Source: Bemisia tabaci
Taxonomy: Eukaryota; Arthropoda; Insecta; Hemiptera; Aleyrodidae
Direction: 5' to 3'
Length of the DNA stretch: 64,000 nt
Assembly (NCBI RefSeq): GCF_918797505.1
Contig: NC_092800.1
Coordinates: 41,397,430 to 41,461,429, forward strand
Part shown: in pieces, positions 1 to 10,900 of the stretch
Layout: every line of letters starts with the position of its first letter
Numbering within the stretch: the first letter of the stretch is position 1
Notes under the pieces: generated by a model
Databases searched by the model: none
Told to the model about the DNA's origin: nothing
Seen by the model: only the letters and a program-made list of their open reading frames with translations
Program-made: the position numbers and the translations under genes

Positions 1-1062
1 GAATATTGCAATTCCATTGAGTGTGTGTATGCTGCCTAGCTCCTATTTGAAGGGGCCTCATTCATTGAAACTTATTGCAATACAATTGAAATAAGTTGCA
101 ATTTTTCATTGCACTGCATATTGCCTATCTTTCTGACACGTGGAGCTCATTATATTGATTGTTTAAAACCGGCATAAATTGATGAAATGATGTGAAAATA
201 TTGCAATATAATTGAAAAAAATTACAATTTTATTTCAATATTTTTGTTGCACTGTGCTACTTGGGCATGGTTTTTTATCTCCAGAACAAAGTTAAATTAG
301 CGCTCCATAATTTCCTTCTATGGCAATAACCGTCGTTATCTCGAAAAAAAACTTCTTAGTTTATTTAATTTAGTCGGATTGAGAATTCTAACTGTGCACT
401 GATGAAATCCTTTTAATTGTTTTGCAAATTTATGCCCAATAAAGAAAGTCTTTTACAACACTAATTGAAAAACTGAAAAGTCCTAATAAAACAAAGTATG
501 ACTACAAAGGTCCAAGTTTATGATCCAAACTTCTAGCCAAAGAGCGCTACATGTTTCAAAGTCTCCTAAAATGACGTAAAGTCTCCTAAAGTATTCAATG
601 AGGAACATGCCATTTATGTGTGTTGTTTTTTTTTCAGGGCTGTGTGTTTACTCTAACTTTTAAACCGAATCAAACAGAGTACTGCAAAGTCCGCTAAACT
701 AGAAGGTCAAGTTGAGGCATTAGCAAACACGCAATTTGCTTCAAAGTGCCAATTTTCATAGATTTTTTCGATTTTTCCAAGGCAAGAATGCCTCAATGAA
801 GTGAGACTGCGCTGATGAGCAGAGATGGAACCAGAAGGCATATCTGGTATCACACTAACACAAAAGAAGAATATTTACTTGACTGACTAGACTCGAGAGT
901 AAAGTTCAAAAAAAGTCTGACAAACTCAACTCGAAAAATTAAAAAAAAAGAACAGATAAATTAAAAACTCGAAATTGGCTTAATTGGGAAATCTAAGGAA
1001 ACTGGCTTTGCACAGCCTTAAATTTTTTTATGGACTGAGAAAATTTTTTGTTTGTTTGTTAG
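1..1062. other. Intron upstream of the first visible MCM4 exon
   Basis: AT-rich non-coding sequence with several scattered AT-rich words such as ttgcaat and attgaa. I looked for the preceding MCM4 exons (zinc-ribbon region, CxxC motifs) and saw none, so this is read as intron. A pyrimidine-rich stretch ends in an AG at 1061-1062 that serves as the acceptor of the first visible exon. Confidence 0.5.
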
Positions 1063-4000
1063 ATGACATGCCTGCCGGACAGACTCCACACACAATTGTT
1101 CTTTATGCCCATAACGATCTGGTGGATGCTGTTCTACCCGGAGACAGAGTTTACGTCACTGGTATTTACCGCGCTATTCCTATCAAAGTGAACCCGCGCA
1201 TGAGTAGTGTGCGTGCATCTACAAGACATACATCGATGTAGTCCACTTCAGGAAAATAGACAACAAGCGACTCTATGAACAAGAAGGGTAAGTTCCTTGT
1301 ATGACAGACAGGTATAGATCTCATCACTTCAGGAGCTTTTTCAATAGAATTTAAGTTTTTTTTACTTTAAATTTGACGGGGTATGACAAGGTAAGTCAAA
1401 CGAAGGTACATATGCTCTTCCTGATCTTTTTGGCTGGAGCTCAGCTTTTGGCTCCTGCCACTAGAGTTGTGGCGGGAAGTTTAAATTTCAACAATTTTGC
1501 AGTTTTGGCCAAAAACAAATATGACCACCTGCTGTCGATAAAAATGGAAAAAAAAAAAAACAGCCAAAATACTAAAAGCAAATGAATGCTCATTTTTAAA
1601 GAATTTGCTTGAATTGAACTTATTCGTTTTAATCAACAGCAGACGGTTATATTTGTTTTTGGTCGTTGAAATTGTTGAAATTCAAACTTTGCGCCACATC
1701 TCTAGTGGCGGAAGCCGCAAGCCAAGTCCTGGCCGGAGGGGTCGGGAAGAGCATACCTTCGTTTCTTTTACCTTGGGTGTATGAGGCATTTCAAATGCAA
1801 GAATAATTTTTTTTTCCCATCACAGTCGAAGTCCCTCAGTCAAATCGGAGGTTGCAAGTATTTGGATTGATCTTTTAGGGTGTGTTTTATTAATGCCCCT
1901 AGAATGTCCAGTAATCCCTGCTAATCAGTTGTCTCAGCTTTGGGTTAGTTGGCACTAAGGTCGCTTTTCCTGTGAATAGTCACAAATGAAGATGAAGTAT
2001 GCGGCCTTAAAGAGGACTTGGAGAGTAAATCGACGGTGAAACTACCAAACCACGTATCTCGTTTGCGGTGTTTAAAAATATACGCTCACATTTTATTTTT
2101 TTGAAGTAGACCAAATCAATATCATTCCTTGAAATTTTCACGGAATTTTCTCCGCACAAAGAGGAAAAATCACAGAAATTTTCAAGACTGGATGTTAAGT
2201 AGTTTTTCATTTAAAAAATAAAGTATGACAGGAAGTCTGCGACGTCGCAAACCGAGATACGTGGTTTGGTAGTTTCACCGTCGAAATATCAATGGCTTCA
2301 AGCTCATTTAAACTGACCGCATGTTGAGATGAAGGAATTTTTCAGTTGCTTTTTAGGCAATGGTTTGTTTTTCAGCACTTTTAAAAATTGCTCATTTCCT
2401 GTTATGCTAGTGCCTTAGAAATGGTGTGAGGCCAGTTCCAGTTTTGGAAACTATCGGTGAGGACTGGATTTGCTGCGTAAAATTTTTCACTGTATCTTTA
2501 CTTTTAAAAAGAGAAGTATCTGATTCAATATTTGGACGTATTTTCTGCCAAACGGAACTATGTGCATTAGGACGTGAGCCCTGTTATGCATATATTCTCA
2601 TGGGTCTCAGGGCTCATGTCTTAATGCACATAGTTCCGTTTGGCAGAAATACGTCCATTTCATCTTATTATATTTTTGTATGATATCTGTAATCATTAAT
2701 GTAAGAATGAAGAAGAAAAAATCAACCCAGGTGAATCATTTAATCAGTCAAACTCTTGAAAATTTTGGTAAATTAAATAATTGGACTTTTCTATCGTAAC
2801 TCTTTTCAATGTTAAAATTTTTTTGTACTAGGACAAGTTTACGCCTAACGCCAGAAAGAATTGAGTTGCTGAAGTCACTTTCGGAAAAGGCTGATGTCTA
2901 CGATAGATTATCTCGAGCAATTGCACCATCCATCTTTGGCAACGAAGATATCAAAAAAGGAATCCTCCTTCAGCTTTTTGGTGGAACCAAGAAAAACTTC
3001 TCATCCGAAGGACGAGGCCATTTCAGGTGAATTTAAATTGTTTTATTTTTCTAACCTAAAACTTAATTTCAAGATTCAAATTATTTTTCAGTAGATTGTG
3101 TACCGTATCGTTTACGCAACAATTAGGTTAGTCTGCATTTAAATTATGATCTAATTTTACACGGAATTTTTGCATGAATTGTAAGTGGTATTTCTCTTCT
3201 TTTTATTAACTTTCGGTCATTTTTTTCTTACTTCTGGCTCAAAATTTCAAAAGTTAAGTAATTTTTGTTGAACTTTCAGTATGTGATAAGTTTTGATTAC
3301 CTGTGACCGGTACTGCATACCCACTAAGTCTGTATGATCTGTTTCGAATCAAAACTACAGGCCAATCACAAGGTAGAATGTTAATCGTTTTAAAAATTAA
3401 TTGTATCTTAATCAGTGGCTATTCTTACTACGTTATTCTCAATCATAAATTTTTGTTTCCAGAGCTGAAAACATAATTATTATAAACTTTAGTCGGAGAC
3501 CCCTGGACACGAGAAAATCGCAATTACGTACCTTAACGTCTAATAACTAGGTGCTCCTTCCGGAGTCCAATACACAAGTGTTAAAGGTAACCACAGGCTG
3601 TTGGACCCAACCAGCGTACGACTTCACCAGGGACCAGCCCGAAAAGCAGGCAACTTGTCCTTCAAACGTAAGTGCTCATTTGATAAGATTCAGAAATGAA
3701 TGTGCACATGAAATCAGGTATCAAGTTGCTATAAATTGACTAGTTTGAACTTACGAGTTTTTCAGTTTTACTATTTAGAATGAGCATATTTATTTAAAAA
3801 AAAAAAATAATAATAATAATAATAATAATAATCCTTCAGAAAAGGATATGTACTTATCCAGGGTTGTTTGCAGTCAAGAAAACCGAGAAAATCAGGGAAT
3901 TTCTGAAACACCTACCGATCACTAAAATATCACTGATTATCCAACTGTTTACTCGTCTGGCCATTTTTAAGGCTTCTCATGCATATACCTGCTACTGAAT

Positions 4001-5683
4001 GCCTTTGTCTATCATTTGGTCTTTAAACAAGGCAATTTTATCCGAAATTTAGCATAAAATAGTATTTTTTAAGATTTAAACAAAAGAGGTGGAAATTTTG
4101 TTTTAAGGTCAGGGGCTTGAACAATTTTGGAGTTAGGGAAAAGCAGAAATAGTCAGGGAAATACAGGGTATTTGAAGGTAAAGAAATTATGGCAACCCTG
4201 TATCCTAAGAGACTTGTGATTTACCCTGTTGTTTGAATTTATTTTTCCAGAGGAGCTTTGGTCCTGGCTGATAACGGAATCTGTTGCATTGATGAGTTCG
4301 ACAAAATGGACGACTCAACTCGCAGTGTTCTCCACGAGGTGATGGAACAGCAAACGTTGAGTATAGCAAAGGCTGGCATTATCTGTCAGTTGAACGCTCG
4401 AACTTCGGTACTGGCAGCTGCCAACCCGTGTGAATCGCAATGGAACACCAACAAAACCATCATCGAAAACATTCAGCTTCCGCACACACTCTTGTCCAGG
4501 TTCGATCTCATCTTTCTACTCCTGGACCCGCAGAGTGATGTGTTCGACCGAAAGCTGGCACGCCATTTGGTGTCATTGTACTACCGCTCTCAAGAAGAGG
4601 AAGAAGATGAAATGCTGGATCGGACAATTTTGCGCGATTACCTAGCATACGCAAAGGAAAATATTCGTCCACAGTTGACAGAAGAAGCATCACAATCACT
4701 GGTCCAAACGTATGTTGATATGCGCGCAGTCGGCAGTGGCAAAGGCCAGGTATCGGCCTACCCAAGACAACTCGAGTCACTCATTCGTTTATCTGAAGCT
4801 CACGCCAAGATGAGGTTAGTTCAGTAAGATTTTGATTTAACTGTATACCTTATACGTATGTCAAAGGAGAAATAATGAATTTCAGAATTGCACAACAGTG
4901 AGATTTTTAGCATGAACATCTCCCTTGCTTCTGCTATTGATAGTTCTATTTCAGAAGTATTCTGCATAAATTTAGTTTGAAAGTATACTAAGTTATCCAT
5001 TTAGAATGTGTCCAGTCGAAGGTCGGGTAAATCATTGACTCTCTGTTAGTCTGACAGTAAGCCAAACTATTAGCAACGCACTGTTATGGACACCAGAGAG
5101 TGTTCTCTGTTAGAAAGTCAAATCCTGATTTTTCAACGTAATTTTAATACAATCCATCTCCTAAAAATTTGTCTTTATGTCTTGAGATCTATTTCCCTGC
5201 AAATGATCGTAGTTTTTTCATCGAATAAATGAAGGGTTACATCTCATCCATTTTTAGGCATTTAATTTTTATGAATTGCAACAAGGATTTAATGACCATT
5301 TTAGTAAGCATCGAACATTTTTGTTTTTCAGGTTTTCTCAAAAAGTGGAGGTGGAAGATGTGCAAGAGGCATACCGACTCCATCGTGAAGCGCTGAAACA
5401 ATCGGCTGTCGATCCAGCAACAGGGAAGATTGATATTGGCATCATTACGACAGGATACAGTATGTCTGCCCGCGAGCGGCGTACGGAGACAACACAGCTG
5501 CTTAAGAAACTGTTGTCAGGAAAGCCGAAAAGCGCAACGCTCAATTCCCAGAAGCTCTTCAAGGAGCTGAAGGACAGTGCTAGCTTCCGTATCACACCGG
5601 ACATGTTTGAGGAAAGTTTGAAGGATTGCCAGGATGATAATCTTCTAGTGATTGTGAACAAAAGTACCATTCGTCTCTCATAG
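1063..5683 (+). CDS. MCM4: DNA replication licensing factor MCM4, 3' five exons (5' part outside window)
   Basis: One of six MCM2-7 subunits of the nuclear replicative helicase; an AAA+ ATPase that unwinds DNA as part of CMG. Five exons are visible: 1063-1287, 2832-3026, 3463-3667, 4251-4814 and 5332-5683 (stop TAG). All have GT-AG junctions with matching phases. Exon 1 encodes the OB-fold end ([21 protein letters not shown]). Exon 2 leads into the ATPase ([21 protein letters not shown]). Exon 4 holds Walker B (CIDEFDKM), sensor 1 ([11 protein letters not shown]) and the arginine finger (LLSRFDL). Exon 5 is the C-terminal winged-helix region. About half of a usual ~860-residue protein is present. 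Two oddities: exon 1 is one base short near 1209-1219 (225 nt where 226 fit), and exon 3, which should encode Walker A, is 205 nt where about 177 are expected and is not readable in one frame. The flanking exons are clean, so sequence error is favoured over a pseudogene. The diagnostic residues match MCM4 rather than other MCMs. Confidence 0.94.
2030..2284. mobile_element. 255-bp MITE, family 1 (tcgacggtg ends)
   Basis: Terminal inverted repeats of about 38 bp begin tcgacggtgaaactacc and end with its complement. It lies in MCM4 intron 1. Other copies are at 23020-23274 and 38690-38944, all exactly 255 bp, plus a degenerate inverted copy near 24216-24466. It has no coding capacity. Flanks are AA-rich, so a short (2-bp) target duplication is possible but not proven. 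Confidence 0.85.
2534..2656. mobile_element. 123-bp hairpin MITE, family 2
   Basis: An almost complete palindrome: ggacgtattttctgcc at the left and its complement at the right, with a loop around gagccctgttatgcatatat. A second copy is at 57187-57313. Fragments of the loop (cagggctcatgtc, gagccctatcatgcatg) recur near 17170 and 53392. Confidence 0.8.
3463..3667 (+). other. MCM4: Damaged MCM4 exon encoding Walker A
   Basis: The acceptor (tttgtttccag) and donor (caaac/gtaagt) are intact and fit the phases of the neighbouring exons. Recognisable codon blocks remain in order for AE, GDP, TSKSQL, QYTS, the VG of AVG, and QLVLQ. They are separated by many small, mostly inserted, bases, giving about 28 nt too many. 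No single frame reads through. The pattern is insertion-biased. Confidence 0.8.
3801..3832. repeat. (taa)n microsatellite
   Basis: A simple trinucleotide repeat of roughly eight to nine uninterrupted aat units, following a poly-A stretch in MCM4 intron 3. Confidence 0.9.
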
Positions 5684-6078
5684 AAAAAGCAGAACAGTTA
5701 AAAATGTTGTGAAGCATGACAGTGAGAAGCTAAGGGTCAAATTAATTCTAAAAATTTTTGCTTGACTTCTCTTAAAACAGGTTTCAGTTTCAAAGTTTTA
5801 CAGTCAATGTATTTGTGCTCCAAGTTACTATTTTTAGAGTTGCATTACATTCCATTTTAATTCAAGATGTGTATCATCTTTGTTTTTAATTAGATTTACA
5901 GTTTTACGATTTTCGCAGAGGGTTTTAAACGAGAGGTGCGTATCAACTATCACCAACTAATGGTGAAAAACAGGAACATAAAAACTCGTGAATCAATTTA
6001 GTCAAACTGGCTATCAATGCTTTCCATAGGGCATAGTATTAATCATCTTTTGAAAAGTCCTATGCCTGTGGAACTAAA

Positions 6079-6348
6079 AAATAAAAAAATGTATTTTAGA
6101 ATTTTAGTAACATTATCTGATTATGTATAATTAGCACCATAATTTTAGTTATTATATTAGGTATCCAGGATTTTAATTGGCCAGCAATTTCATCTAGGTT
6201 TACATAAGTTCACCATCTTAATTTTAAATGCCCTGTAAGTTTTGCAACTTGGAAAGTCCCGGATGCTGTCAATCTACCAAAGGAAACCTTCCTTTGTCTG
6301 CTGAACCGTCAGCTCAAAAATTGTTTCTTACTATCAAACTTAAATAAA
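6079..6348 (+). terminator. Candidate MCM4 polyadenylation signals
   Basis: AATAAA occurs at 6079-6084 and 6343-6348, about 400 and 660 nt after the MCM4 stop. Which is used cannot be told from sequence alone. Confidence 0.35.
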
Positions 6349-6366
6349 TTCAGTCAACTTTCCCAA

Positions 6367-6561
6367 TAGACTGATTTAGTGGCTATATCAATTTTGCAAT
6401 ATTCGACATATCAACCACAGTAATAGAACATAACTTGAGGTTATGAGGTTACGTGTCGATTGAAGAGTCACAGGGATTTGCGATCAAAGAGTATTGACAT
6501 TGTTCATTGGAATCATCAAACATGGACGCACATGGAATAACATAGCCACTAAATCAGTCTA
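6367..6561. mobile_element. TA-flanked MITE, about 190 bp
   Basis: Inverted ends gactgatttagtggctat and its complement are each flanked by TA, as for Tc1/mariner-type targets. The interior is AT-rich and non-coding. Confidence 0.7.
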
Positions 6562-7658
6562 TTCAAAATTTGCTGTTTTCTCCAGGCAAATCAAAATCGT
6601 ATTTTTATCATTCACCCATTGTTGCTGTACATAATTATTTATTTTTCACCGATTTCAACCCGAGAATAACTGTATTTGTATTTTATCTCTCTGTTTTTTA
6701 ACTTGGCATGTTCAATCATAAAGTTGAGTATCCTATCAATCTGTCTTTTATTTCTGCCTTGAATCCAAAAAAATAACTATGACATTGAAAAAGTGTAAAA
6801 GAAGTTGACTTTTTTTGAAGCTTTTGTAAATTTACCAGAAATATTTATATTATGGAAATACTATGAATATTTGAAGGTTAAGAACCTTCATTTTAGGATT
6901 ACTTCCTACCCCCTATCCTTCAAGGTTTAGCGTTTGAACCTGAGCTGGGTGCAAATGTCCTCGCAAAGTAACAGAGAGAAAACTGACAACATGCAATGCC
7001 TGAACATGGATGAAACATTTCTTATTTTTTGAAATATCACGGAATCTCAAAGGCTCAAATCTGATCAAATTTGACAAACCTTCAGATGCATCGCTACGCT
7101 CGAAAAAAATTTTGAGAGATCCGACCTTGTATACCTCTAAATCTCACGGGCTCAAGAGACTGCTTCTTTTTTTTTAAAAAATAAGTAGATTATTTTTCTC
7201 AGTATGTATCTATCTTTATTTCTAAAACAATTACAAGCTGTACAATAAGCTGGGGCCAAATAACATCCAGCTACACGGATCAATAAAAACAAATACAATT
7301 TACATACAATTGAGAGAAAGTCAAAATGCACTCATTGTCAGACAAAATAAACATCAGACTGAAAACTAGTACTTAAATAAAGCATGCTTAAATATTACGC
7401 AGACTCCTTCCGCGCTGAATACAGCTTTAAGGATTAGAGAAGGAGAGTTGAACTGAGCTCAGATGGATAGCATTCAGCAGAAAGGCACTAAGTCCGTTGC
7501 GGTTTTTTCAAACGTGTTCATTATGTAAAGATAATTTAATGCATGTAATTGCACAATGATAAAACTTAAAGGATTGGCCTCCTTAAGACTAACAATTTTT
7601 TGGTGAAAAAATAAAAATTGTTCAAACTTGGGGGCGTTTTTGAAAACACGGCTACAGA

Positions 7659-7664
7659 TTTATT
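7659..7664 (-). terminator. Candidate CPSF3 polyadenylation signal
   Basis: AATAAA on the minus strand about 250 nt beyond the CPSF3 stop. Another lies at 7215-7220. It is chosen only by spacing. Confidence 0.4.
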
Positions 7665-7910
7665 TTCTTTCTGCTAAATGCTACCCAGGTATCCCCTTTC
7701 TCTGTAGAGATAATGCCCATCGATTTAATTCTAGGTGACCAGGCATAATTAGGAGACATCAAACTTGCTCAGAATAGTTTTCCACTCGAAATGTTGGTAA
7801 GATATCTGCCATTGCATGACACAATCTCAAGTTGGTACCTCCGGTCAAGGAAAGCACTTTTTCTTCAATTAAATTGTCCCAGTAATGTGTTTTTCAAAGC
7901 AATCTCCTTC

Positions 7911-10900
7911 CTATTCCGTTTTGACTGATGACAAAGCATGGTGTAGTTTCGTCACAGCTGACTTGATCATCTGCGAAAGAGCTTCATCTTCCTCACATAA
8001 TACTGACTGCTCAAACAAATGGGAAACATGTACATATGAGAAGCATAATTTAGCGAAAAGGTAATGAAAAAATATAAAATGTTATCCAGGGAAGATGGGA
8101 TTGTGAAATATAAATTCTATTATCAAAAATTAGAAGTCAACCACTTTTCAGGCACTTTCTAAAATAATTACGAGCACTTTTCAAGACATTTCTGGAAATT
8201 TTTTCCTCAAAACAGGGTTATTTGCCCCAGTCGTGATTTTGAAATCATGAGGGTTTTGTCTGGTTTTTCTTCTTTTTCCTTTTACAGTTAATAACACTGT
8301 GCACACAATGAGCACTTAAAGCTGACAATCAGCAAAGAGTAAAATTCAAGCACTACAAAAAAAATCATGGTTTCAAGAAAATTCAAGATTAAGCATTTTT
8401 TCAAGCACTTTTCAAAGCCACGCGGACCATGATATAATCATGTCCTCTTCAAACATCTCCCTCCTGAAAAATTAAACAAACTGTGAAATGCCATTTTTCA
8501 AAAAGGCAAAGTTTACAAGCCTTTGTGCTTGATACTTCCGCAAGAGAAAATTTCAGATCATTAATTGTAATATTCTGCTACCAACAGAAGACAGACTGAG
8601 CTTTCTTCAAGCTTTTCCTCTAATAAGCAGAGAAAAATAAATTATCTCAAAAAGAATATTGTACAAATGAATCAAGCGAATCAGAGAGGAACCAAATTTT
8701 TGAGTATCAGAGAAAATATTTGAATCTACCACTGACTACTGTATACGAACGGGTGCTGGTAAGAAAATGGTAATAACTTGGTGCCTCCCTGCTAAACTCA
8801 CTATCGGTCTAAAAAGTCGCTTCCCTGCCAAAGTCAATAATCTTAGTAACAAACTTGAGAAACAAATTTCATATAGATCAATGAAATCAATTATTTTAGC
8901 GCAATTCTCAATTTCCGACCCTCGGTCATATGTAAAAGATCTACATCCTTCAAACACTGGCCAATCATAGTGCTTGTTCTGTCTCGCGATTTGTGACTAT
9001 AAGTGAGGGATCCCAGAAACTCCGCTCGGCAAGGTGTCAAAAAGACTCCAAAAACCCATAAAAACAAATTTTAACATGAAATAAATTGCATAATTAAAAA
9101 CCACTTACTAGATCAGTTAAATCTATATTGGCTTTCTTTCCATCAACAGTTACAAACAACTTTTCTCCCTTGAATATTTTTGGTACAGAGTCTTCACCAA
9201 ACATTTCTTGCAGCATTTCAATCAAACATTCCTAAAAGTAAAAAGTGAAAAGTCGATGAAAAAATTTGAACACATTAAGAAGTGAAACTAAAATCTTTGA
9301 TTTAACTCTTAATGAAAGTTATAGACATGTAACTACATTATATACCGGATAATAGAAATTAATGTGGCAGTCAGAGGATTCAGATAATCTGATGGTCACT
9401 TAAAACAACGTTTCACTTGAATTCATCGAATGAAACGTCAGTGTAAATTCTTTAAAAACTTCTAATATCCGATGAACCTTAGATATAATCACTTAAATAC
9501 AACATTTAGACAGCTGTTAAAAATAAACCTTGCAATGAAGAAGGATATTCAGGGTAACTTCTTCGGGGAAAGAGTATATCATCAAGTATTTCATGGTTTT
9601 TGTTTGTGTTTATTGAAGAGGCGCAAACAATAATTTTTATCATTGTTACTCCGCAGATTCTAACAATGAAAACTTTGAGGCATCAAGTCTTAAACTTGCC
9701 TTAAAATGCATGCGGTCCATTTTCATAGGTTGAGAGGGTAGAGATTTTGATGCAAGAGATGCACCACACTGCTCGGCTTGGAGTACAGCCGCCAGTGCTG
9801 CATCAGCAAACATATCATTGACAGGAGAAGCCACCCACTAAGGAAAGAAAAACAAACATTGAACTTGATTAATTTAATCTTGGTGAAAATTTAAAATACA
9901 ATTCAGAGAGTGCAATGTAAAAATAATAGCAACTCCTCCAGCCCAAATCAGAAATTTAATGATAGCAAAATTAGATACATTGGTGCTTTTGAGCTTCTTT
10001 AAAAGCCGGAAAGAAAATTCACATTAGCATTTGCAACTATAAGCTTGGTAGCGGATGGAAACAAAGATTCACAGATGTAAAAGTATCTGGGTGAGGATTG
10101 TTGCAAAAACGAAAATTAGGTCAATTTTAGGGAAATAAAAAACGATACATCAGATAAAAACCTTCGACCGTTTTGGTTTATGTATACAGAAATTATTCGG
10201 TTGACTAAATGGACCGACTTAAACAGAATCAGCATAACTGCATTTTAAGGTTGCCTAATTTCTTCTCATGTTTTCTTTCATTGGCCGAGAAATATAACAC
10301 ATTGTGCTCTGAAACTTTCTGGGAATTTGCTTCAACTTATAAGGAATATATGCGGTATGAATACGGTAGAAATGCGCCCATGTACAGAAGATACCAGGCT
10401 CATGACAACAGTCCGTAATTACACATATATTATTTGTTTATAAAAACCTAATGATGGATGCAAGCCTGAGATGGCTATGGATTATTAGAAAATAAAAGAG
10501 GAAAATTCTACAATAAAATCAGAGAATAAAAGTTTTATCTATAAAAAAATCAATGCGTGCTGATCAATTTAAACAAAACTTACTCAATAAAGAGTAAACT
10601 TGGGAAGTTTCTCAGTCGAGCGTTGCTTGGTTCTTTGTATAAAAAGTAAATCTTGAACAAAGAAGTGGCAACACCTGATGTAGTTAGACCGATTGTGGTT
10701 AAAAGCTTCCAAATATAATGATGAAATTTAAAGGTTCACTTTACGGCTATGCAGAGAGCAATACATTCATGTAACTTACCTCCAAGGTGACAACTTTTTT
10801 ATCTAAAGTGAGATCGATACAGTCGAACGCTCTTAACTTCTCTTCTGTCACTGATTCCTCAACAGGGCCAGCCAGATGTCCCACCAGGTACTTCAAAGTT

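Larger units (their letters stand above)
5684..7910. other. Convergent intergenic region between MCM4 and CPSF3
   Basis: Non-coding on both strands. It contains the two 3' UTRs, candidate polyadenylation signals on each strand and one small TA-flanked inverted-repeat element. No ORF of interest was seen. Confidence 0.7.

Noticed and set aside
3551..3739. 62-codon open frame overlapping the MCM4 Walker A exon
   Set aside because: It is an accidental frame through the insertion-damaged exon and runs over the real donor at 3668.
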